Below the pieces are notes generated by a model. That model was not told the DNA's origin and made no database searches. It saw only the letters and a program-made list of their open reading frames with translations. Made by a program: the position numbers and the translations under genes. A DNA stretch of 64,000 nucleotides. It comes from OCS116 sp051531935 (GTDB taxonomy: Bacteria > Pseudomonadota > Alphaproteobacteria > Rhizobiales > OSC116). The DNA lies in assembly GCA_051531935.1 (NCBI GenBank), contig JAOPTR010000006.1:1-64000 (forward strand). The letters are read 5' to 3'. Below are positions 36,019 to 44,835 of the stretch, piece by piece. Numbering within the stretch: position 1 is the stretch's first letter; each line of letters opens with the position of its first letter.

Positions 36019-36378
36019 CTAAATCATCATAGAATTGTCTAGTGCATATTGCACTTCTTCTTCTTTTAGGTCCTTAAAGAACTTGATGGCATAGCCAAAG
36101 TCACGGGTGGTTACAATCGTACCCGAAACCGATACACCATTTAAATCAAGTCCAATGGTTTCACCCTTACGTTCCAAAATATACGATTGAGCAGGTCTAA
36201 AAATAGCACCACCTTGAGAAATCTCATTTATAATGCCCTCAAGTTTGGCAGATGTATCCAAAAACACCATTTTGCTGATGAAAGAACAATCATGTCGATC
36301 ATATTTACGTATAAATTTATTGTTAGTAGGGGCGGGCTTTTTTCTAAATTTGCTCGGTATAAAACTAGATAATTGCAT
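36019..36378 (-). CDS. PilZ-domain protein, putative c-di-GMP receptor
   Basis: A 119-residue single PilZ domain. The two c-di-GMP contact motifs are visible: RKYDR (Arg-x3-Arg form, residues about 24-28) and NEISQGG (Asn-x-Ser-x-Gly-Gly) followed by the beta-barrel and GTIVTTRDFGYAIKF. No signal or membrane segment, so cytosolic. It begins 2 nt after the MotA/TolQ-like gene and is the last gene of the secretion operon, which suggests that c-di-GMP acts on the channel or on the exporter (inference). Confidence 0.84.
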   Translation of the reverse strand: MQLSSFIPSKFRKKPAPTNNKFIRKYDRHDCSFISKMVFLDTSAKLEGIINEISQGGAIFRPAQSYILERKGETIGLDLNGVSVSGTIVTTRDFGYAIKFFKDLKEEEVQYALDNSMMI

Positions 36379-36380
36379 AA

Positions 36381-38102
36381 TTATCTCCCCTCTGGGTTAA
36401 ACATGTCATTGATGCTTTGTTGGTCATTGCTATCAATTTTATCATGGTCTTGGAAAGGCGGTGCCATGGGCGCTGTATCAAAATCGCCCACTGCCATTTG
36501 AAATTCATCCAGTTCAGCTTCCATAGGTGCTTCTGGCTGCGCTTCGCCACTCATTTCGCCATAATTATCAACAATGCGGTCAAATAAATCCCGAATAGAA
36601 TGCGGTTGCGTTGGCTCTGTTTCAGGCGATGCAAACATTTGGCTCATAGATTTAAGCTGCATCACATCATCTGTACTCAATTGGTTCACTTTAATCAAAT
36701 TATCCAACTGGTTTACAATTTGCGTCAGCTCGTTGTCACCTTGTACAGGCGCAGCTTGCTGTTGTTGGTTGGCAAAATTCTGGTCTAGCAATTGGCGTAA
36801 ATGGTCAATTTGTTCATTATGGTTGCGGCCCCAACGGCTCAAATTATTGTTCATGCTTCCCATGTTTTGGTCAACACGTGCATCAATTTTGCGCACTTCA
36901 TCAGCAATATTGGCTTTTAGCGAATGGTTGGCATGGTTTAATTCTTCAAGCTTCACTTCTAGGCGATTGTCCATATTCTGCATATGATATGCCGTGGCTT
37001 CTTGTGCCGAAAACGCATCTGCTGTCTTGTCCAATAAATGCGAAAATTCTTTTTGCTGCGTGCTAATATTGGCAACCTGCAGCGCAAAATTAGAAAGCTC
37101 ATCTTGGTCTCTCACACGTTGGTCAGCAAGTCCTTGTATAGATCCTGTCAGTGTCTCTAACTGGTCCTTAACCTTCTGGTTGGCTTCAATAGAATATTTA
37201 GCCACGCGGTATAATAAACGCAATTCACGATGGTCCAAAAGGCTCGTAGCATCCGCGCCAGAATGGCTAGCTGTTGCGCGGTTGGCATTAACATTGGCAG
37301 CTTGTTTGGCCTGCTCATCAATGGTGCTATCTTCGTCCAATTGTGCAGCGCCTGCGAGCCAGTTTTCAAAATGCATTTTCAACAAGTCACCATGTTTAGC
37401 CGCAAAACGTGACATAAGCCCAAGTGTTAACGAGGTGATGAGGCCAAATAATGAAGATGAGAAACCTGTTGCCATACCGACAAGTGGTTTTTGCAAATTG
37501 GTCATAAGTTTTTGAATCACCGCAATGCCTGCACCGCTCGATAAATCCAACCCACCAATAATTTCACCAACCGATGCCAATGTACCCATCAGGCCAACAA
37601 AAGTACCAATCAAACCCATAAATACCAAAAGCCCAGTGATGTATTGCATCAAAGATTTTTGCTCAAACAAACGGCCATCCACGCCATCAACCAATGTTTG
37701 CATGGTCGAAGGTGTGATGCGTAAACGGTTGCTACGTGCCATTTGCTCATAAATCATTTGGTAAGCTTGGCCTAAAATTTCAGGCTTTTTAAATAGAATG
37801 GGTGGTTTTTCACAACGGTGATACTTCCAAAAAGGGTCAAGCGCAATGCCGGATTCAGTCGCCAAAATATCCGAGTGAAATTCTTGTAGCGATTCAAAGG
37901 CTACAATTTCATTGGGCATTTTGCGGGTGTTCACATAAAGCAATATAACGCCAAAAATAAAACCACCAATAATGCTCATGTTTAGGAAGACATTGGATTC
38001 CACAGCCGAAATCACAAATTCAATCTGCCAAATGGTCATCATAATTAAGAATGCAAGTATGCCAAGCATTCTGTATATTTGCATCCGCATTTCTTTTTTC
38101 AT
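36381..38102 (-). CDS. MotA/TolQ/ExbB-like proton channel protein with long cytoplasmic coiled coil
   Basis: A 573-residue membrane protein. Two N-terminal helices (about 10-32 and 40-60) are followed by a cytoplasmic loop and the two family helices: LLVFMGLIGTFVGLMGTL (about 155-175) and GMATGFSSSLFGLITSLTLGL (about 210-232), which carry the MotA/TolQ/ExbB signature pattern. The remaining 330 residues are helical, rich in Gln, Asp and Asn, with heptad-like stretches and an acidic tail; ordinary TolQ or ExbB ends at about 230-240. It lies 79 nt after the MotB/OmpA-like gene and 2 nt before the PilZ gene. The pair should conduct protons to drive or gate the neighbouring type I exporter. Confidence 0.85.
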   Translation of the reverse strand: MKKEMRMQIYRMLGILAFLIMMTIWQIEFVISAVESNVFLNMSIIGGFIFGVILLYVNTRKMPNEIVAFESLQEFHSDILATESGIALDPFWKYHRCEKPPILFKKPEILGQAYQMIYEQMARSNRLRITPSTMQTLVDGVDGRLFEQKSLMQYITGLLVFMGLIGTFVGLMGTLASVGEIIGGLDLSSGAGIAVIQKLMTNLQKPLVGMATGFSSSLFGLITSLTLGLMSRFAAKHGDLLKMHFENWLAGAAQLDEDSTIDEQAKQAANVNANRATASHSGADATSLLDHRELRLLYRVAKYSIEANQKVKDQLETLTGSIQGLADQRVRDQDELSNFALQVANISTQQKEFSHLLDKTADAFSAQEATAYHMQNMDNRLEVKLEELNHANHSLKANIADEVRKIDARVDQNMGSMNNNLSRWGRNHNEQIDHLRQLLDQNFANQQQQAAPVQGDNELTQIVNQLDNLIKVNQLSTDDVMQLKSMSQMFASPETEPTQPHSIRDLFDRIVDNYGEMSGEAQPEAPMEAELDEFQMAVGDFDTAPMAPPFQDHDKIDSNDQQSINDMFNPEGR

Positions 38103-38181
38103 TTGGCGTCTCTCTTCACTTGCACTTATGCTTAATAAATAACTTAATTTACACGTTAAGTTCTAAAATTTTGGTTACAAT

Positions 38182-39375
38182 TTATGGCTTTATATAAATT
38201 TTTAATATTCCAGCCAGTTTCTCATCATCAACTTCTTTAACTTTTATAGATATGTTGCTAGGTTCTATTTCTAATTTCAGCAATTCATTGCGCGCTGCCA
38301 TGGCACGATAAAATGCCAAACGACGTCTTTCACCCATCGAGCTTTGGTTTAAATTCACATAAGAGCGAATTTCAATTTTGCCCTGCTGTTGTACAATTTT
38401 CTTACTCGATAAAAATTCGCGAATTTCTTTAGCTGAGTTTTCATCAATCGTTACAGAATTACTGTCAAATATAAGGGTCAATATGGCATTTGCACTCTGC
38501 ACAATGTTGGCTTTAAAATCTCTAGCTGTGTCATCGGTGGCAATGGCAATTTGTTTACTTTCATCAACTTCTTGGCTCACCACTTTCTGGCCATTTAACT
38601 CTTTTTCTGTTTTACGGTCTTGGCGCAGCTCATTGGCTAGTTTTATCGCAATCTTGCCGTCCAATTTTTCTTGCAATGCGGCTTGCATTTTTTGGCTTTC
38701 AAGCTTGTCGGCTTGGGCTTTGGCAGTCACTTTGGCTTTAATGGTTTCTTGTTTGGCGGCTTCAGCTTTGGCTTTTTCAGCTTCCGCTTTAGCCTTTTCA
38801 GTTTCCGCTTTGGCTTTTTGAACTTCCGTTTTTGTTTTGGCAGCTTCGGCTTCGGCTTTGGCTTTTTCGGCCTCTGCATTGGCTTTCTCGGCTTCTGCAT
38901 TGGCTTTGGCGGCAGCGGCTTGTGCGGTTTCTAGTTTTAACTGCTCGGCCTTAATGTCATTTACAAGTTTTTCAGTCTTGGCTAAAGAAGCTTCGTTTTC
39001 AAGCTGTTCAATTTTAACCATTGCTTGGGCTGTTTGTTGTTCAGCTTTTGCCTGTTCAGCTTTGGCAATTGCCGCTGCAGCTTTGGCCTTGGCTTCATTT
39101 GCTAGGGCTAAAATATTGTCAGGGTCTTCATGCTTCTCAGGCTCTTCGCCGCTTCGGTTCGCTGGCTCGTTATCTAGCTCGGCTTTTTCAAAATATTGCT
39201 TGGTAACTTCCGATTTTTCATCGGATGTGCCAGCGGATGCTTTAATTTGCTGGGCAATTACAAAAATAACCACGCCCAAAATAATCAGCAAAAAAGTCAC
39301 GACCATAACGATCGTAGACAATGCGTCTACAAATCCAGGCCAATGATTTTCTGCTTCTTCTTGCCGACGTGCCAT
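38182..39375 (-). CDS. MotB/OmpA-like proton-channel partner with Ala-Glu-Lys coiled-coil stalk
   Basis: A 397-residue protein: short cytosolic start, then WPGFVDALST with Asp17 at the mouth of a single membrane helix (about 18-42), the place of the proton-binding Asp of MotB and TolR. Residues about 85-260 are a very regular coiled coil built of AEAEKAKAEA-type repeats. The C-terminus (about 290-397) resembles a periplasmic OmpA/MotB peptidoglycan-binding fold, with TLIFDSNSVTIDENSAKEI and SSMGERRRLAFYRAMAARNEL. The stalk may span the periplasm. Encoded between the ABC transporter (39 nt) and the MotA-like gene (79 nt). Confidence 0.82.
   Translation of the reverse strand: MARRQEEAENHWPGFVDALSTIVMVVTFLLIILGVVIFVIAQQIKASAGTSDEKSEVTKQYFEKAELDNEPANRSGEEPEKHEDPDNILALANEAKAKAAAAIAKAEQAKAEQQTAQAMVKIEQLENEASLAKTEKLVNDIKAEQLKLETAQAAAAKANAEAEKANAEAEKAKAEAEAAKTKTEVQKAKAETEKAKAEAEKAKAEAAKQETIKAKVTAKAQADKLESQKMQAALQEKLDGKIAIKLANELRQDRKTEKELNGQKVVSQEVDESKQIAIATDDTARDFKANIVQSANAILTLIFDSNSVTIDENSAKEIREFLSSKKIVQQQGKIEIRSYVNLNQSSMGERRRLAFYRAMAARNELLKLEIEPSNISIKVKEVDDEKLAGILKIYIKP
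38740..38925 (-). repeat. Degenerate tandem codon repeats encoding the coiled-coil stalk
   Basis: Within the MotB/OmpA-like gene the DNA repeats units of 12-21 nt with the theme GCTTT(G/T)GCTTTTTCGGC, encoding Lys-Ala-Glu-Ala-Glu. The repetition suits expansion and contraction of stalk length by slippage. Confidence 0.6.
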
Positions 39376-39414
39376 ACTGTTACTTGCTTACTCTAATGTT
39401 GTTGTTAAAAATCT

Positions 39415-41679
39415 CTAGCTTGCTTGTTCTTTTGTATTTGGCATTTGCCCGGTTTTAATGGCATGCATTACAATGTCTTTGGGGCCGTCCAGTTTTACCC
39501 GCCCGTCTTCCATCCAAATAATACGGTCAACCAAACCCAGTATAGGTGCGCGATGGGTCGCCACAATCAGCGTATTGTCGCCTATAAAACTTGGTAGGTT
39601 TCTCACCACAACGCTCTCTAATTGGTTGTCCAAGGCCGATGTCGGTTCGTCCAACAAATAAACTTTAGGTTGTCTCAATAGGCATTTTGCCAAGGCAACA
39701 GATTGCTTTTGCCCGCCAGATAAACGGTCGCCATTGGCGCCAACACTCATGCTATAGCCATCACTTTGTTTCGATACAAAATCATGTATCCCTGTCATTT
39801 GCACGATACGCGCAAATAACTCATCGTCAATTTTATCAACCCCATTACAAATGTTTTTATAAAGAGTGTCGTTAAACAGATCGTAATTTTGGCTCATATA
39901 AATGAGGCTCTTGCGCATGTCAGATGGTGAATATTGGCGAATGTCATGGCCATCAAGCATAATACGGCCTTGGTCAGCTTCATAATAACGCACTGCCATG
40001 CGCATTAATGTGCTTTTACCGCAGCCCACTCTGCCAACAATACCCACTTTTTCACCATGTTTAATCTTAATGTTTAAACCTTCTAAAACATTGCCATCAT
40101 CTGGGTTATAAGCAAAATTCACATTGGTAAAGTCTATATCACCTGTTATGTGGTTGTTATGAATGCGGCTTAAATCACCCGCTAACTCAAGCGGAGCGTT
40201 GAATATTTTTTCAATAGTGGCCGATGTATTGCGGTAATGATACGCCTTCACAATCAAGCCAAATAAAGCACTCATCGGTGCCATTGCACGGCCAACTAAT
40301 AATGATGACGCTGCTAAACCACCAATGGTGATTAAGTTACCCTGCAACTGATAAACGCCAATAATTAATGTGAATACAATCACCACTTGACTAATGACCA
40401 CAGATGCTTGGCTAGAAAAAAAGCTATATTTACGTTCTTCATGGCCTGCGAATGCAGCGTTATCAATCAATCGTTCCCAAACGCTTAAGCGTTTGTCTTC
40501 AATTGCTGTGGCTTTTATATTCTCAAATAAGTCGATGGTTTCGATGATGTGACTAGATTTTTCTTGGGCAAATTGTGTGGCCTTTGCAGCTTTTTTTCGG
40601 CTGAGCAAATAAGCAAAAACATGAATGATAAATATAAGCGCAACGCCAATAATAGGCGCAATTATTACAGCATTACCCAGATGGAAAAGGATAAGCAAGA
40701 TAACGGCAAAAAATGGCAAATCAACAATTATACTGACTAAAATTTGTGGCACCAATTGACTGATATTATCAAATTCTGAGGTCGAGTGGGACAGCCCGCC
40801 CGCATTTTCAGGCACATCTTTAAATTTCAGGCGCGATAAATGCTTAAATAATTTAGCCTGTAACTTTACGCTGGTTGCCAAACCAATGGCATCGGTTAGG
40901 TTTTGGCGTAATAATTTCATGCATAGGTCAATGGCCATGGCAATCAAAACACCTATTGATAATACCCACAAAGTTTCAAAGGCCAAATGCGGAATGATAC
41001 GGTCGTAAATCGACATAATGAACAGTGGAAGCGCCACGAGCATAAGGTTGCTCACAATGGCAGCAAACACCATCTGTATCAATAATTTCTTGTGTTCACT
41101 AAATATACTGCCCAATACAGCGCCAAAAACATTGTAACTCTCAGCCGCAGTTTTTGGCTGTTTGGTTTTTTTAGTGTTTTTCTGTTTAATTTCGTCGGAT
41201 GGCCGTAAAGTGATAATATGGCCTTCGCATTTTTTAGCAAATTCCTTAATTTTCACCTTTTCAATGGTTGAACCATCGGTAATTTGAAAATATTTTTTAT
41301 CCAATTTTGCCGTTAAAATAATGCAGGTATTATTTTCTAAAATCACTAAACATGGGTAATCACTTGGCTTTAATTTAGTCGGCTTTATGCTGACAATCTC
41401 TGAATTAATGCGCAATTCATCTGCAAGCGTAGAAAGGTTTTCAGGGGTTAAATCAAATGTTTGGTAAGCTTTATCTTCAAATCGAACCGCATCAAATTGA
41501 ATGTCATTCCATTCTCGTGCCAGAAGCCTAAAGCCATATTCAACGCTGATATTTTGGCACTGAATATAAGTATCTGATGTGGAATGTTGCTGTCTAATGG
41601 GCTTAATCGCACCAATAGCGCGTGACGCACCATTAGGCGCCTCATTTTGATTCGCAATTTTCCCCTCAATAGACTCCAT
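39415..41679 (-). CDS. Type I secretion system permease/ATPase (LapB/LssB-like)
   Basis: A 754-residue fused exporter: an N-terminal C39-peptidase-like domain of about 150 residues without a catalytic Cys-His arrangement, a six-helix membrane domain (about 200-480; LALPLFIMSIYDRIIPH is typical of the TIGR03375 class) and an ATPase with Walker A GRVGCGKST, signature LSGGQKQSVALAKCLL and Walker B VYLLDEPTSALD. This class exports large RTX adhesins with a degenerate C39 domain that only recognises substrate. ATG 41679 has AGGTG about 7 nt upstream; GTG 41688 is an alternative. First gene of the operon, divergent from the HlyD-type adaptor. Confidence 0.9.
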   Translation of the reverse strand: MESIEGKIANQNEAPNGASRAIGAIKPIRQQHSTSDTYIQCQNISVEYGFRLLAREWNDIQFDAVRFEDKAYQTFDLTPENLSTLADELRINSEIVSIKPTKLKPSDYPCLVILENNTCIILTAKLDKKYFQITDGSTIEKVKIKEFAKKCEGHIITLRPSDEIKQKNTKKTKQPKTAAESYNVFGAVLGSIFSEHKKLLIQMVFAAIVSNLMLVALPLFIMSIYDRIIPHLAFETLWVLSIGVLIAMAIDLCMKLLRQNLTDAIGLATSVKLQAKLFKHLSRLKFKDVPENAGGLSHSTSEFDNISQLVPQILVSIIVDLPFFAVILLILFHLGNAVIIAPIIGVALIFIIHVFAYLLSRKKAAKATQFAQEKSSHIIETIDLFENIKATAIEDKRLSVWERLIDNAAFAGHEERKYSFFSSQASVVISQVVIVFTLIIGVYQLQGNLITIGGLAASSLLVGRAMAPMSALFGLIVKAYHYRNTSATIEKIFNAPLELAGDLSRIHNNHITGDIDFTNVNFAYNPDDGNVLEGLNIKIKHGEKVGIVGRVGCGKSTLMRMAVRYYEADQGRIMLDGHDIRQYSPSDMRKSLIYMSQNYDLFNDTLYKNICNGVDKIDDELFARIVQMTGIHDFVSKQSDGYSMSVGANGDRLSGGQKQSVALAKCLLRQPKVYLLDEPTSALDNQLESVVVRNLPSFIGDNTLIVATHRAPILGLVDRIIWMEDGRVKLDGPKDIVMHAIKTGQMPNTKEQAS

Positions 41680-41912
41680 GGTCCACACCTATTTTACTCT
41701 GTTTAAAGCGCACATATCATTGAAAAAATATTTATTTATTAAATCAAATAGTTAGCTAAAATTTACAAATTAATTTACTTCTTATTAATTACAAATATAT
41801 ATAAATGATTAACATTAACACTTTCTAAATGGCGACTTATTAGAAGGTCTAATTGTGCAGATTTATACCCAGTTTATGAATGGATTAGATCAGATTAAGC
41901 AAAAGGGTTAGA
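41680..41912. promoter_or_regulatory. Divergent intergenic region of the type I secretion locus
   Basis: 233 nt, very AT-rich, between the exporter operon and the adaptor gene. It must contain both promoters. I see A/T tracts and ATTAAC-type repeats (41810-41820) but no confident boxes or operator. Confidence 0.4.
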
Positions 41913-43214
41913 ATGACAGCAATTCATCTTAATGCTCTGAATAGAGCGCCTCAAACCAAGTCTATAGCGCGTAGGTCTCAGGCCACATTACTTATAATCA
42001 TCGTTATTGCAGTGGTGGCATTCGTATTTTGGGCAGCAACTTCAAGCGTCAACACGGTTACGCGTGGCGCAGGTAAAGTTATCTCAGCGCTTGATGATCA
42101 GATTGTACAGCATTTAGAAGGCGGTATCATTACTGATATATTGGTAAAAGAAGGTGGCGAGGTTAAAGCTGGCGATCCATTATTTGTCATCGAAAATAGT
42201 TTCTCTAAGGCCGAACATCGCAAAATCAATATAGATTTAGATGCCAAACATATTTCCTCATTACGGTTTTTAGCCGAATCTAATGGCGAAGCGAATTTAA
42301 ACCTGCCCATCGCCGTGATGGAAGCTTCACCCGAATTTTCGCAAAATGAAATGCAATTATTCGAGAGCCGATTGCAAAATCTAAAAGAACAAGTGGCCAT
42401 TTTTAACGACCGCAAAACGCAGGCTTTGTTAGATTTAGAGGAAGCCAGAAATAAATTATTAAACCTAAATGCCGAAAAAAAACTAGTCGATAGACAAGTC
42501 CAGATTTTTACAAATTTATTCAAAAAAGGCGCGACGTCAGAACGTGAATTGTTAGATGTGCAATCAACCTCGCAGCGCTTGGTCACACGTATTGATGAAT
42601 TAAAACATCAAATTCCGAACCTAAAATCAACATTGTCAGAATCCGAGCGTACAAAAAACGAAATTTCATTGCGCTTTCAAGCCGATGCCCAACAAGAATA
42701 TCTAGATATACAACTAGAAATGACCAAATTGAGAGCCGTACTGACCGCCACACAAGACAGAACCAACAGAAGCTCAGTATTAGCTCCCATAGACGGTGTG
42801 ATTAACAAATTATTTGTCACAACTTTAGGCGGTGTGGTACGTGGCGGGCAGGATTTATTGCAAATTGTCCCTGCCGATGAATCAATAGCAATCGAGGTTG
42901 AATTATCACCGAAAGACCGCGCCGAAATCAGAGCAGGATTACCCGCAGTGATTAAAATTTCTGCCTATGATTATTCCACATATGGCGGCTTAGAAGGCGA
43001 AATTACCGACATTTCAGCCGATGCGCTAACCAATGAAAAAGGCGAAACCTTCTTCCGCGTTAGGCTCGAAGCCAAAACCATAGATTTTGGTGAAGGCAAA
43101 CCTGTTGTGCCGGGCATGTTGGCCGATATCGACATCCTAACAGGTCAAAAAACCATATTAGAATATCTGCTCAAGCCCATTAATAAAATTCGCGAAAATG
43201 CGTTAAAACAATAG
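41913..43214 (+). CDS. HlyD-family type I secretion membrane fusion protein
   Basis: A 433-residue adaptor: cytosolic start with basic residues, one membrane helix (about 25-45), the first lipoyl half (HLEGGIITDILVKEGGEVKAGDPLFVIE), a long alpha-hairpin (about 110-280), the second lipoyl half (VLAPIDGVINKLFVTTLGGVVRGGQDLLQIVP) and a beta-barrel domain ending near the C-terminus (GMLADIDILTGQKTILEYLLKPI, the HlyD signature). It links the ABC exporter to a TolC-type channel. AAGGG lies about 5 nt before the ATG. Divergent from its ABC partner, not in the same operon. Confidence 0.92.
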   Translation: MTAIHLNALNRAPQTKSIARRSQATLLIIIVIAVVAFVFWAATSSVNTVTRGAGKVISALDDQIVQHLEGGIITDILVKEGGEVKAGDPLFVIENSFSKAEHRKINIDLDAKHISSLRFLAESNGEANLNLPIAVMEASPEFSQNEMQLFESRLQNLKEQVAIFNDRKTQALLDLEEARNKLLNLNAEKKLVDRQVQIFTNLFKKGATSERELLDVQSTSQRLVTRIDELKHQIPNLKSTLSESERTKNEISLRFQADAQQEYLDIQLEMTKLRAVLTATQDRTNRSSVLAPIDGVINKLFVTTLGGVVRGGQDLLQIVPADESIAIEVELSPKDRAEIRAGLPAVIKISAYDYSTYGGLEGEITDISADALTNEKGETFFRVRLEAKTIDFGEGKPVVPGMLADIDILTGQKTILEYLLKPINKIRENALKQ

Positions 43215-43215
43215 C

Positions 43216-43677
43216 TTATTTGCTATTGTTTTCATCATCTTGTTTTTTCTGGCGCTTAATGTTCATTTCATTAAACAAGCCATAAGCAGCGGCATATATT
43301 AAACCCATGCTCGAAAAACCTCTGAAAAATGCTGCAGGGTCGCCATCAGATGCGCCCAATGCAACACTGAAAATCAACCCAATCAATAGATAGTGCAAAA
43401 TTCGTCCCAGTTGCGGCATGTGGACAATCGGGTTGCCAATTGCCGATTGGCCTTCTTGTTCAAAAATCTGATATTTATCTTCAAACAAAAATTTGGCGTT
43501 GATCGCTTGATATGTTGGCATAAAGCAAAGATAGATGAGAAACAAAAATATAGCCCGAGGTTCGGACATCACATTAAACAATACGCCCGCCAACATAAGT
43601 GCTAAAACCACAGCAGATATAACGACATTGGCTTTGGTAAAAAGTAGCTTTTTAAAGCGGGTGCTAAATGGTGTCAA
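43216..43677 (-). CDS. Uncharacterised membrane protein
   Basis: A protein of about 153 residues that I do not recognise. Three or four hydrophobic segments are visible: VVISAVVLALMLAGVLFNVM, AIFLFLIYLCFMPTY, ILHYLLIGLIFSVALGAS and MGLIYAAAYGLF, with a basic, charged C-terminus (NIKRQKKQDDENNSK). I prefer TTG 43677, with AAGGA 7 nt upstream, over the open frame's first TTG at 43722. It ends 1 nt from the convergent HlyD-type gene, so the two form a tail-to-tail pair. Confidence 0.6.
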   Translation of the reverse strand: MTPFSTRFKKLLFTKANVVISAVVLALMLAGVLFNVMSEPRAIFLFLIYLCFMPTYQAINAKFLFEDKYQIFEQEGQSAIGNPIVHMPQLGRILHYLLIGLIFSVALGASDGDPAAFFRGFSSMGLIYAAAYGLFNEMNIKRQKKQDDENNSK

Positions 43678-43783
43678 CTTATTGTCCTTAAATCGGTTTT
43701 GATGAATTAAACGTGATCTCAATTTATTATCTCGTGATGATGTTTTAGGCTATATCTCAAGAAAAATAATTGGATAGAACATA

Positions 43784-44791
43784 ATGGATTTTTATTTAAC
43801 TGCAACCGCTATTTTACTGTTGGTTTTATTAAGTTTTGCCAATGGCGCGAATGACGTTTCAAAATCCATCGCCACTTTGGCGGGGGCAGGTGTCGCTTCC
43901 ATGTCTACAGCGGTTAATTGGGGCGTGTTTTGGACATTGCTAGGCGCGCTTTCAGGCATATTTTGGGGTGGTGCCATTGTTAAAAATCTCAGCCAAAGCT
44001 TTTATGCATCCCATACCGAAATGAATTTAAGCATCGCATTAGCGGTCGCCATTGCACCCATAATTTGGGTATTTTTATCCACCTATGCAAAACTTCCTGT
44101 ATCCACCACCCATAGTTTGGTTGGGGCATTTATCGGCACAGGCTTGTTTGCCTATGGTGTCGATGGCATTGTCTGGCAAAAAGTGGGCGTTAAAATCGTT
44201 TTGCCGCTTTTGATCAGTCCTTTTGCATCTATTATTTTGGCCATTATAGGGTTTAAATTTATCCGTAATATGACTGCCAAATTGCCAAACGGCCAATATT
44301 CCCTACTGAGTTATAATTTTAAACTAAACGAAGATTTTTTGCATTGGTTCACTTCAGGCCTACTTACATTTGCCCGTGGGCTAAATGATACACCCAAACT
44401 CATCGCTGTTATTTTGCCCGTGGTTATGCTTAGGCCAGAGCAATTGGGTGCCATGTATTATGTCATTGGCGCTGTGTCGATGACAGCGGGCGCTTGGCTT
44501 ATCGGCAAGCGCATTACCAAAGTATTGGCCGAAAAAGTCACAAAGATGGATCATCATCAAGGCTTTGCTGCCAATCTCATTTCATCATTTTTAGTCATTG
44601 GGGCAAGCCGCTTCGGGTTGCCTGTTTCAACCACCCATGTTTCGACCTCGGCCATTATTGGGGTCGGAATTGCAGGCAAAAGTAAGCTCGATTTAAAAAT
44701 CATCATGTCCATGCTCGGCGCGTGGATTATCACAGTGCCAGGGGCGGGGCTTATCGCAGGCGCGGTATATTATATAATATGCTTGTTTTAA
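43784..44791 (+). CDS. PiT-family inorganic phosphate (arsenate) transporter
   Basis: A 335-residue PiT permease with about ten membrane segments and the family's inverted duplicated signatures: SFANGANDVSKSIATLAG at the N-terminus, LPVSTTHSLVGAFIG, then FARGLNDTPKLIAVIL and LPVSTTHVSTSAIIG in the second half. It is an H+ or Na+ symporter for phosphate, shorter than E. coli PitA, and arsenate can enter by such carriers. The ArsM-type gene follows at 44 nt in the same direction, which suggests a role in arsenic or phosphate handling. Confidence 0.9.
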   Translation: MDFYLTATAILLLVLLSFANGANDVSKSIATLAGAGVASMSTAVNWGVFWTLLGALSGIFWGGAIVKNLSQSFYASHTEMNLSIALAVAIAPIIWVFLSTYAKLPVSTTHSLVGAFIGTGLFAYGVDGIVWQKVGVKIVLPLLISPFASIILAIIGFKFIRNMTAKLPNGQYSLLSYNFKLNEDFLHWFTSGLLTFARGLNDTPKLIAVILPVVMLRPEQLGAMYYVIGAVSMTAGAWLIGKRITKVLAEKVTKMDHHQGFAANLISSFLVIGASRFGLPVSTTHVSTSAIIGVGIAGKSKLDLKIIMSMLGAWIITVPGAGLIAGAVYYIICLF

Positions 44792-44835
44792 AACTGTCAC
44801 ACATTATATGTAAATATAAGATATAGGAGAATTAT

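Noticed and set aside
36381..39375. MotA/MotB-like pair as flagellar stator genes
   Set aside because: No flagellar gene is near, the domain lengths differ strongly, and the pair is in an operon with a secretion ABC transporter.
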